Shown: piece after piece, positions 7,510-14,921 of the stretch
How the letters are laid out: each line of letters starts with the position of its first letter
Position numbering within the stretch: the stretch's first letter is position 1
Made by a program: the position numbers and the translations under genes
The notes under the pieces: generated by a model
What the model was told of the DNA's origin: nothing
What the model saw: only the letters and a program-made list of their open reading frames with translations
Database searches by the model: none
Source: UBA8337 sp963932545
Lineage (GTDB): Bacteria; Pseudomonadota; Alphaproteobacteria; RS24
Length of the DNA: 64,000 bases
NCBI GenBank assembly: GCA_963932545.1
Contig: CAWVRH010000014.1
Coordinates: forward strand, 3,112 to 67,111
Direction: 5' to 3'

Positions 7510-9114
7510 ATGGTTAACTATGTGAAATACATCCTTGCGCATCGCGACTTTATTCCGTTCAGTCTTGTCTTATTGACGTCTGTTTACGCGCTTTCACTGG
7601 CCACCCAAATGCCCTTCTCGCTATATTATGTGAGCACTGATTACTTTACCGTGGCGAATAATTTTTTGAGCTCTCACCCCCCGGTTCCCGCTGAGAATAC
7701 AGCGCAGCTTAGACCGCTTGGGTACCCGCTGTTTTTGCACATTCTCTCCTTCGGCAGCCTTAGTATTTCAGCTATCGCTTGGGGTCAGCTGGCGGTCGCG
7801 TTTCTCTCGCCTCTAATCGGGTATTTTGTGCTTCGCAAAGCTGAGATGAGTGGATGGAAAGCGGCAGCCTATATTTTGCCAATCATTATAAGTTTTGGTT
7901 TTTATGCCAGCGCCCGATCCATCATGGGGGAACAATTATATTCGTTATTGGTCTTGGGCATGTTCTTGGCGGCGGCTACCTGGCTCATCACCAAAAGCCG
8001 ACTGGCTATGACTTATATGCTTTTGTTTTGGTTTTTTTCCTGTCTAACGAAAACGACGGCCCTTCCTTTATTATTGGCAGTGGTCTTCCTATATCCTTTT
8101 ACTTCGTGGTTGAAGCGCGCTCAGGCAACGGCCGTGACGCTTGTCTTTATCCTGTCGGTGCTTGTCGGACTGGCGGCTCTTCATCGTTCGATCATCCCTG
8201 ATTATACATCCGGAGTAGGGATTTTCGCGATGATGAACCCAGTTGTCACGAGCCGAGAAAAAGAGGCGTGGGTTTTCAAAACGTCGGATGGGCCCGCTAC
8301 GCGAAAACTACTAACCATGCTTTCTGATTATGAGCAAACCAAAAGAGGAGAAAAAACCGTTGCTCGTCAGCGCGAGCGTATGCAGGTGAAACCAAGTTTC
8401 TTTGAGCCAAGTATTTGCAAAAAAGATAGGGTTGCTGTGCCCTCATGCCTACTTGAGATGCCAACTTTGGAATCTTATTGGCAGGTAAAATGGTTGGCCA
8501 TTCGCCAGCTCGGTATCGCTGAAGCAGATGCTTTTCTAACGTCAGTTGTTGCCGAGCAACTCGTGCAGAAGCCCGGAATGTTTTTAAGGTTTTGGCTTCG
8601 CAACAGTGCTTATTTTCTGGCCGGAGGGAATATGCACTATTCCTATAAACCCGCCCCGCAGCCGACAATGAATCCAAAAAATGATTTTAACGTGGCTTTC
8701 GTCCCAAACATTAAAAAAGGTATTATAGGTTCTTTCCAGCCATCTTTAGCTGACAATCTCGCTAGCTTGAATACGGGTACTTCCGTGAAAAGCGTTAGAC
8801 AAATGAATCGCTATGTTTCCCCGCTTTGGCGAGGACTGTTTCATGTTAATTTGCTGGTTCTGGCTTTTGGTAGTTTGATCGCGATACGGTATTTGTTCCT
8901 CGGCTCTAAGTTAACCGTTGAAACGGCATATATTATGCTGGCAGCGGTGTTTTTCATTTATCACGCCTTCGCGGTGTCTGCGCTCCACCCGCCTTTGGGA
9001 AGATATGTTTCCCCCCTTCTTCCCGTGGCTCTATTTGGCATCACGGCAACGGGCCTGATCGGCTTAGATATTTTGAAGACATATTTTTTCTCTATGCGAA
9101 AAAGATTTCTTTAA
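7510..9114 (+). CDS. polytopic membrane protein, GT-C glycosyltransferase-like
   Basis: The 534-residue protein has roughly ten hydrophobic stretches spread over its length and one long hydrophilic loop (about residues 240-350). After the first membrane span comes a periplasmic-type loop with acidic and aromatic residues, then QLRPLGYPLFLHIL. That layout resembles GT39/GT83-type transferases, which use polyprenyl-phosphate sugars at the outer face of the inner membrane. No conserved domain is certain. It follows galE by about 120 bp and faces another membrane protein gene convergently. An alternative is a polymerase or another glycan-assembly membrane protein. Confidence 0.6.
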   Translation: MVNYVKYILAHRDFIPFSLVLLTSVYALSLATQMPFSLYYVSTDYFTVANNFLSSHPPVPAENTAQLRPLGYPLFLHILSFGSLSISAIAWGQLAVAFLSPLIGYFVLRKAEMSGWKAAAYILPIIISFGFYASARSIMGEQLYSLLVLGMFLAAATWLITKSRLAMTYMLLFWFFSCLTKTTALPLLLAVVFLYPFTSWLKRAQATAVTLVFILSVLVGLAALHRSIIPDYTSGVGIFAMMNPVVTSREKEAWVFKTSDGPATRKLLTMLSDYEQTKRGEKTVARQRERMQVKPSFFEPSICKKDRVAVPSCLLEMPTLESYWQVKWLAIRQLGIAEADAFLTSVVAEQLVQKPGMFLRFWLRNSAYFLAGGNMHYSYKPAPQPTMNPKNDFNVAFVPNIKKGIIGSFQPSLADNLASLNTGTSVKSVRQMNRYVSPLWRGLFHVNLLVLAFGSLIAIRYLFLGSKLTVETAYIMLAAVFFIYHAFAVSALHPPLGRYVSPLLPVALFGITATGLIGLDILKTYFFSMRKRFL

Positions 9115-9185
9115 TCGGCGTACGATTGTCGGATCGCCCTGCCGCCGCCGCGGTCTTGGGGGCTATATTTGCACCGCTCTCAAAA

Positions 9186-10703
9186 TTATTGGGGTGCCAA
9201 TAAAAAATCCGCTAAAATATAGTCATCATATAAATAAATGCGGGTCGCAGTTTGAGAGCAGGTTAAAATATCTCTAAAGCCAGGAAGGGCGGATAAGGGG
9301 TCCGGCAAAAAGCGATAATGGCCATTGTCGCTATTTTGCAGAGCGAAGTTTATTTCCCTCGTGAATTGATTTAGCTGCGTATCTACCATCCACGGATGGG
9401 GTTCAGGCGCACCGTTTCGTAATGTTGTTTTGATTAGGGTTCGAGTTTTTAGCAGCTGGTTGACGGGTTCTGCGTCCCAATGCCCGGCCAATCCTTTTTT
9501 CAAAACCCCTTGTTCGATAAGGGGTTTCAAACAGGCTGCTACGTTTTCTTCCCGGCTGGCTTTATGGGTGAAGGAATAATCGTGGCCTATGGCGAGACTT
9601 GTCGTATAGGCAAAAAGCGCGAGCAAGGCATACCGCTTAAACCTATGCGAGCAGCTGGCTGCAAAACACGCTGCCAGAAAAATGGCAAAGCCGAAGTGTC
9701 GTAAGTTCCATCCCCGAAACGCTCCATTTAAAAGGGTGCCTATGAAGCAGAAAAGCAGAGAGGCGGAGATTAGAAAAACAGTTTGATTTTTTCGAAAGAC
9801 AATCATGTTGGCGATGAGCCCGATGGAGATAATTGTGAGAGCCAATTTGGCTCCCGAAGCTTGGGAAACCGATTTGAGGATAAAAAGTCGCCAAGTTTCA
9901 AGCGTGGGCAGTATATGCAAAAAGCCAATCTGGGTTCGCTGGAGGCTTTCCAAATGTCCGAAAAATAGGTTTGGTAGGAAAGAAAAGCCGCACAAAATGC
10001 CGATCATCACAAGGTTGCGAACATCCATGGGTGTTATTTTTTTGGCTATATAACAGCGATAGGCAATGAGGGCGATCGCAGGCGCCGCGGCACTTGCGAT
10101 AACTAATTTAGAAGAGAAAAAACCTGCTGCGCAGGCTAAAAATAATAATATTTTAAGGGCGGGGCGAAGGGATCCAAAAATAAGGCAAATAAACAGGGCG
10201 GCAGTAAGGTAAGTTCCGATGTGATCATTTACGCCATCGAGCCAGAAGTAGCTTTTATCGCTTATGCTTGTGAAGGCAATGACGGTGAAAAATAGAGTGA
10301 TCAGAGTGGCCCGAGAGGCGAAGGGCTCCATTGCTTTGGCCGAGGTTTTTGTTGCGAAGGTTTCAAATACACGCGGCAGTAAGCACGCACCAGTCCATAT
10401 AAAGGCGGCGAGAAACAAGATATTTGCCATGCCCATAATCTGCCAAGCTGCAGTATTTGGGAACAGATATATAAGAAACGCGAAAGTTAAGACTTCAGGG
10501 AAATAGCCATGCCCAGGTGGGGGCGCAAATGTGAAGAAACTATTTGGGTTTTCCAAAAACTGCGCGGCCATAAATAAAAAACTATATGCATCGCCAGCTC
10601 TACCTCTTTGCCCAAAATAAATGGCCTCAAGAGACGCCCCCAACAACACAAAAGCAGCTATAAGCAAACAGCTTGCAAGGGTGGGACTCCAATTTTTAAA
10701 CAT
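9186..10703 (-). CDS. polytopic membrane protein of unknown function (glycan locus)
   Basis: The 505-residue protein has about ten to twelve hydrophobic segments and a hydrophilic C-terminal region of about 110 residues. An early loop, RAGDAYSFLFMAAQF, precedes the second span. This resembles GT-C-fold transferases, where acidic residues in the first external loop are catalytic, but I do not recognise a specific family. It is the only minus-strand gene in the first 18 kb and is transcribed alone, from a 221-bp divergent region shared with the next gene. Its position between glycan genes argues for a role in surface polysaccharide assembly. Confidence 0.6.
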   Translation of the reverse strand: MFKNWSPTLASCLLIAAFVLLGASLEAIYFGQRGRAGDAYSFLFMAAQFLENPNSFFTFAPPPGHGYFPEVLTFAFLIYLFPNTAAWQIMGMANILFLAAFIWTGACLLPRVFETFATKTSAKAMEPFASRATLITLFFTVIAFTSISDKSYFWLDGVNDHIGTYLTAALFICLIFGSLRPALKILLFLACAAGFFSSKLVIASAAAPAIALIAYRCYIAKKITPMDVRNLVMIGILCGFSFLPNLFFGHLESLQRTQIGFLHILPTLETWRLFILKSVSQASGAKLALTIISIGLIANMIVFRKNQTVFLISASLLFCFIGTLLNGAFRGWNLRHFGFAIFLAACFAASCSHRFKRYALLALFAYTTSLAIGHDYSFTHKASREENVAACLKPLIEQGVLKKGLAGHWDAEPVNQLLKTRTLIKTTLRNGAPEPHPWMVDTQLNQFTREINFALQNSDNGHYRFLPDPLSALPGFRDILTCSQTATRIYLYDDYILADFLLAPQ

Positions 10704-10743
10704 TACTAACGCTTCTTTTACAACTGATACACTGCTTTCTTGG

Positions 10744-10775
10744 TTAAGCTAATTTTGCGGCATGAGCTAGCTTAA
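10744..10775. repeat. 8-bp inverted repeat in divergent promoter region
   Basis: TTAAGCTA (10744-10751) and TAGCTTAA (10768-10775) form perfect arms around a 16-nt spacer, 41 bp upstream of a minus-strand start and 44 bp before a candidate plus-strand promoter. The geometry suits an operator for a dimeric regulator. It has no T-tract, so a terminator is unlikely. Confidence 0.35.
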
Positions 10776-10818
10776 AGCCGTCCTATGGCCTGGTTCTGGC
10801 ACGGTAATGAATATGCTG

Positions 10819-10847
10819 TTGGCACTATTTTTCAATTATTCTATAAC
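10819..10847 (+). promoter_or_regulatory. candidate sigma-70-type promoter
   Basis: TTGGCA (10819-10824) and TATAAC (10842-10847) are spaced by exactly 17 bp, and each matches the consensus at five of six positions. They lie about 80 bp before the TTG start at 10925, and this is the clearest promoter seen in the left half of the window. Confidence 0.55.
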
Positions 10848-10924
10848 TGAGCTATTGTCGTGCGAGCTACCCATTTTGGTACCTTTGCAACGAGCCTGTT
10901 AAGCACACCTTCAAAGGATGCATT

Positions 10925-11455
10925 TTGTCTATATTTGAAAAAATCTTCTTTAGCGGGCTCTTTATAGCCGTCCAAGTGTTTGTATGGGCCGCGCTAATGG
11001 CACTCAAGCCAGCTATTCTTGGCACGGGCGTCGTGTTTTATGACGGTATATTGGTGGCGCTGCTGACAACATTCTTGGGTGGCCTGGCGCTTTGGGTTCT
11101 TAAAAAGCCACTGGATTTATTCGTGCGCCTTCTGCTGCTAAGCAACAGCCTGGTCATTATAATGCTCTTTTTAGTTCTGGGACCTGTGGCCATTGAGAGA
11201 TCTTTAAGCCTGTTTCTGCTGAGCGAAGTGAGATCACGCGGCGGGCAAGTGAGTGAAATACAATTTGAAAGCCTTGTTTCACATGAGTATCCGCAAAAAA
11301 TGCAAGTCAGTGAGCAGCGAATTCGCGAACAGATTGCCAGTGGTAATTTAGAGAAAATGTTGGATGGGAACCTGCGGATTACCGATGGCGGATATCGGGT
11401 TTTGGCTATCACCGGATGGGTTCGGCGTATTTTTGGGCTACGCAGGCTGGACTGA
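10925..11455 (+). CDS. small membrane protein of unknown function
   Basis: This 176-residue protein has three hydrophobic helices in its first 100 residues and a hydrophilic C-terminal part. The C-terminal part ends with a helix-turn-like segment (NLRITDGGYRVLAITGWVRR) that resembles the wing of small winged-helix domains. I do not recognise the family. A TTG start is supported by AAGGA six bases upstream, and the nearby ATG at 10919 is in a frame that closes at once. It lies alone between a divergent membrane protein gene and the large downstream operon, 139 bp before the latter. A membrane-bound sensor or regulator of glycan synthesis is possible but speculative. Confidence 0.6.
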   Translation: MSIFEKIFFSGLFIAVQVFVWAALMALKPAILGTGVVFYDGILVALLTTFLGGLALWVLKKPLDLFVRLLLLSNSLVIIMLFLVLGPVAIERSLSLFLLSEVRSRGGQVSEIQFESLVSHEYPQKMQVSEQRIREQIASGNLEKMLDGNLRITDGGYRVLAITGWVRRIFGLRRLD

Positions 11456-11594
11456 AAATCATGAGCCGTATAGATTTTAAAAATCAAAGCGACGTTCAGC
11501 GCTCGCAAAGTTTTTCCTTTCGCCCTAGTGTCAAATTTATGGAATTCAGGCTACTTATTAGCCATTGAGTAGGGCCAACGGGAGTTTTTCGTTC

Positions 11595-13190
11595 ATGCAA
11601 GTCATCATTCCAATGTCTGGGTTTGGAGAGCGGTTTCGCCGCGTTGGGTATCAAGTGCCCAAGCCGCTTATTGAAATCGAAAGCAAACCGATTATCGCCC
11701 ATGTCGTGGATATGTTTCCCGGCGAGACTGATTTCATATTCATCTGCAATCAAGACCATTTGGATGATCCTGACTTTCATATGCGAGATATTTTGGAAGA
11801 TTTATGCCCGACGGCTCGCATTGTTGGTATTGCGCCGCATAAATTGGGCCCTATTCATGCGGTTCAGCAGGTGGTTGACTTGGTGTCTGATAGTGAGCCC
11901 ACAATCGTGAATTATTGCGATTTCACCTGCTATTGGGATTATTCGGCCTTCAAAAAAAGCATGCAGGAAACCGGTTGTGATGGCGCCGTGCCTGCCTATC
12001 GCGGGTTTCATCCGCATACATTGGGGTCGACCAATTATGCTTATATGCGCGAAGAAAATATGCGGATGCTCGACATTAAAGAGAAAGAACCGTTTACCGA
12101 TAATCGCATGCAAGAGTTCGCCTCTAGCGGCACCTATTATTTTAAATCTGGCGCGGTGATGAAACAGGCCTTGGCAGATTGTGTGGCACAAGACTTGTCT
12201 ATCAACGGCGAGTTTTATGTCAGCCTCGCCTATAAGCCGATGTTGGAAGCCGGCGCCGACATTCGCGTTTATGAGCTAGACCATTTCATGCAATGGGGCA
12301 CGCCAGAAGATGTAGCTGAATATAACGGTTGGTCGGATGTGTTTCATCATTTCACCAAACCCGCCCCGACGCCCGAAGCGGGCGATAATCATGCCGTAAT
12401 TATTCCGATGGCGGGGCTGGGCCAACGCTTTGCCGATGCAGGCTACACAACCATCAAGCCTCTAATCGAGGTCAAGCATCAGCCGATGGTTCTTTCGGCG
12501 GTTTATGACTTGCCGCCGGCCGAGCATCATGTGTTTGTCTTGCGCGGGGATATGCCGGGTTTAGACGATATTTTGCAGACTTTGAAAACTCGGTTTCCTC
12601 AAGCGATTCTCGAAATCCTGCCCGCGCTGACCGATGGGCAAGCGCTGACGTGTTTGGCAGGTCTCGACGCGCTGGAGCGCGAACGGCCAGACTTTGACGG
12701 CACGGTCACCTTTGGAGCCTGCGATAATGGTGCGATTTATGACACGGAAAAATTCGCTCAATGGCAAGCCCAAGGCGGCGAGCTTTTGGTATGGGGCGCG
12801 CGCGGTGTAACCAATGCGGTGCGCCATCCTAAAATGTTTGGCTGGATCGATGTGCACGACGAACAGATTGTCAATGTCTCGGTCAAACAGCCTTTGGACA
12901 ACCCGCAACACGACCCGATTATTACCGGCACGGTTACTTTCCGCTCCGGGGCTTTGTTTCGCCGCTGTGTCGAAAGCCTGCTGGCTCGCGAGGGGCGGGT
13001 GAACGGCGAGTATTATCTCGATAGTTGCGTGAACGATGCCCTGACGTTGGGGCTGGCGTGTGAACTGTTTGAAAATCAACATTATATTTCTTGGGGCACG
13101 CCCAATGATTTAAAGACTTTCGAATATTGGCAGAGCTGTTTTTCCAAATGGGCTTCGCATTCTTTCCTCGATTTCGAGCCTGCTAAGTAG
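11595..13190 (+). CDS. tandem-duplicated sugar nucleotidyltransferase
   Basis: The 531-residue protein consists of two consecutive NTP_transferase (GT-A) domains. Copy 1 begins VIIPMSGFGERF...PKPLIEI. Copy 2 begins at about residue 266 with VIIPMAGLGQRF...IKPLIEV. The copies align to their ends, where FMQWGTPEDV in the first corresponds to YISWGTPNDL in the second. Such domains join a sugar or polyol phosphate to a nucleotide, releasing pyrophosphate. Copy 2 has lost the Pro of the PKPL motif, so the two may differ in activity. The ATG at 11595 is chosen because the catalytic strand begins there and a GGAG lies upstream. The stop abuts the GtrA start, making it the first gene of a coupled operon. 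Confidence 0.83.
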   Translation: MQVIIPMSGFGERFRRVGYQVPKPLIEIESKPIIAHVVDMFPGETDFIFICNQDHLDDPDFHMRDILEDLCPTARIVGIAPHKLGPIHAVQQVVDLVSDSEPTIVNYCDFTCYWDYSAFKKSMQETGCDGAVPAYRGFHPHTLGSTNYAYMREENMRMLDIKEKEPFTDNRMQEFASSGTYYFKSGAVMKQALADCVAQDLSINGEFYVSLAYKPMLEAGADIRVYELDHFMQWGTPEDVAEYNGWSDVFHHFTKPAPTPEAGDNHAVIIPMAGLGQRFADAGYTTIKPLIEVKHQPMVLSAVYDLPPAEHHVFVLRGDMPGLDDILQTLKTRFPQAILEILPALTDGQALTCLAGLDALERERPDFDGTVTFGACDNGAIYDTEKFAQWQAQGGELLVWGARGVTNAVRHPKMFGWIDVHDEQIVNVSVKQPLDNPQHDPIITGTVTFRSGALFRRCVESLLAREGRVNGEYYLDSCVNDALTLGLACELFENQHYISWGTPNDLKTFEYWQSCFSKWASHSFLDFEPAK

Positions 13191-13598
13191 ATGCTCACAG
13201 CTCTTAAAACCCTGCTCAACCGAGAGCGATTGACGTTTCTAGGCGTGGGGATTTCGGCTGTTTTGATTGACTATGGCGTTTACTCTAGCCTGCAGTCTTT
13301 CGCGCAAGGGGCCGTGGATGTGGCCAAAGCCTTAGGGTTTTTAAGTGGCGCAGTGTTTGCCTATTGGGCCAATCAAAAATTCACTTTCGAGCATGAGGCG
13401 GACAATCGCTATTCCCTGTGGCGATTTTGCCTTGTCTATGCGCTCTCTTTATTTGGCAATATTGCGCTGAATAACGTGTCGCTCGGTCTATTGGCAGATT
13501 TAGCCTATGGGTTCACAATGGCGTTTGTTATCGCGACTGGTTTTTCGGCCGTGTTCAATTATCTCGGCATGAAATTTTTTGTATTTAGGGCGCATTGA
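13191..13598 (+). CDS. GtrA-family membrane protein
   Basis: The 135-residue protein has four hydrophobic helices and the GtrA-type pattern. An early LTFLGVGISAVLIDYGVY is followed by a conserved FWANQKFTF-like segment (here YWANQKFTF) after the second helix. GtrA proteins are thought to flip undecaprenyl-phosphate sugars across the inner membrane, usually together with a GtrB-like GT2. Such a GT2 follows here one base after the stop. The ATG immediately follows the nucleotidyltransferase stop, so translation is coupled. Confidence 0.88.
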   Translation: MLTALKTLLNRERLTFLGVGISAVLIDYGVYSSLQSFAQGAVDVAKALGFLSGAVFAYWANQKFTFEHEADNRYSLWRFCLVYALSLFGNIALNNVSLGLLADLAYGFTMAFVIATGFSAVFNYLGMKFFVFRAH

Positions 13599-13599
13599 T

Positions 13600-14322
13600 A
13601 TGCACGCTTCACTGATTATCCCCTGTTATAATGAGGCCGCTGGCCTAGAGACGCTGGTGGCGGCGTGTCGTGCGGCAGAGCTGCCCGAGACTGTAGAAGT
13701 GGTACTGGTTGACAATGGATCGACCGATACGACGCCGAACGTTCTGGCTGCCCTGTTAAAAAAAGACCCGCAGATACGCGCCATTCGGGTGGAGGAAAAT
13801 CAGGGATATGGCTTTGGTATTCTGGCCGGCTTAAACGCAGCAAAGGGCGAAATTTTGGGTTGGACGCATGCGGATTTACAGACCGACCCGGCTGATATGA
13901 ACGCGGCTCTAGATTATTTTAAAACCCATTCTAAAACCATACTAGCCGAGGGCGAGCCATTGGCGGCCTTTGTGAAGGGCAAGCGCTTTGGTCGTCCGCT
14001 GGCAGATGTTGTGTTTACCATTGGCATGAGCTTTTTCGAAATGCTGCTATTGCGGCGCATGTTATGGGATATTAATGCCCAGCCGACGGTTTTCTCGCGG
14101 GCTTTTTTCGAAACATGGGAAGATCCGCCGCATGATTTTTCGTTGGACCTATATGCCTATTATATGGCCAAGAAAGCAGGGTTAAAAATTCATCGTTTTC
14201 CTGTATATTTCGGAGAGCGCCAATTTGGCACCTCGCATTGGAATGTTGATCTGCGCAGCAAGTATAAATTTATCCGTCGAACCATTGATTTCAGTTTAGA
14301 ATTGAAAAAAAGGTATCTGTAA
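13600..14322 (+). CDS. glycosyltransferase family 2 (DPM1/GtrB-like)
   Basis: This 240-residue protein has a GT2 domain of the dolichyl-phosphate-mannose-synthase type: ASLIIPCYNE at the start, VDNGSTDTTP near residue 40, GYGFGILAGLNAAKG and WTHADLQTDP as the DXD region. There are no C-terminal membrane helices, unlike many GtrB proteins. Paired with GtrA it would be expected to make a polyprenyl-phosphate-linked sugar. The ATG at 13600 follows the GtrA stop by one base, and an upstream TTG is unlikely. The stop overlaps the next ATG (TAATG). Confidence 0.88.
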   Translation: MHASLIIPCYNEAAGLETLVAACRAAELPETVEVVLVDNGSTDTTPNVLAALLKKDPQIRAIRVEENQGYGFGILAGLNAAKGEILGWTHADLQTDPADMNAALDYFKTHSKTILAEGEPLAAFVKGKRFGRPLADVVFTIGMSFFEMLLLRRMLWDINAQPTVFSRAFFETWEDPPHDFSLDLYAYYMAKKAGLKIHRFPVYFGERQFGTSHWNVDLRSKYKFIRRTIDFSLELKKRYL

Positions 14323-14921
14323 TGCAATTTATTTCTCATCGCATCAATACCCTCGAGCAGCTGGAGGCGACGCCAGATCACTTTGGTGTTGAGATTGATA
14401 TCCGCAGCTATGGATCCGACCTTGTTCTGCATCATGACCCGTTCGAGCGCGGGGAATTGTTCGATGAATGGCTCAAGGCGTTTCATCATAAAACCCTTAT
14501 TCTAAATGTAAAAGAAGAGGGTTTGGAGCCACACCTCATTCAACGGATGGCGGATATAGGCTGCGAAGATTACTTTTTTCTAGACCAGTCTTTCCCGTTT
14601 TTAGTGCGCTATGCGAAAGCCGCGCGTGGCCGCTCCGCCGTGCGGTTCTCCGAGTTTGAGAGCCTCGACACGGTTTTGGCTCTGGCGGGAAAAGTCGATT
14701 GGGTTTGGGTGGATTGCTTTACGAAGTTGCCGTTTAAAGATGATGATTACGATCGGTTGAAAGCGGCGGGGTTTAACTTGTGCTTGGTTTCGCCAGAGCT
14801 GCAAGGGCGCGATGCGGATGCGGCCATCGCAGATATGGGCGCGCAGATTTTGAGTTTGAACCTTCAGCCCGACGCGATTTGTACCAAGCGCGCAGATTTG
14901 TGGGAGCGGGTTATAGGATGA
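14322..14921 (+). CDS. glycerophosphodiester phosphodiesterase-like (PLC-like TIM barrel) protein
   Basis: This 199-residue protein keeps the early GDPD signature. ISHR begins at residue 4, then come GVEIDIRSYG and LHHDPFERG, followed by ILNVKEEGLE, which corresponds to the family's N-x-E-x-K strand. These supply the His/Glu/Asp/His of the active site. GDPD enzymes cleave phosphodiesters such as glycerophosphodiesters. At 199 residues it is shorter than the common 230-300, and it has no signal peptide, so it probably acts in the cytoplasm. It overlaps the GT2 stop by one base and the next gene by four. The substrate may be a phosphodiester-linked glycan intermediate, which is inference. Confidence 0.7.
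   Translation: MQFISHRINTLEQLEATPDHFGVEIDIRSYGSDLVLHHDPFERGELFDEWLKAFHHKTLILNVKEEGLEPHLIQRMADIGCEDYFFLDQSFPFLVRYAKAARGRSAVRFSEFESLDTVLALAGKVDWVWVDCFTKLPFKDDDYDRLKAAGFNLCLVSPELQGRDADAAIADMGAQILSLNLQPDAICTKRADLWERVIG

Noticed and set aside
12561..13082. 173-codon minus-strand open frame opposite the nucleotidyltransferase
   Set aside because: Shadow of the duplicated nucleotidyltransferase gene; composition is rich in Arg and Gln and it has no motif.
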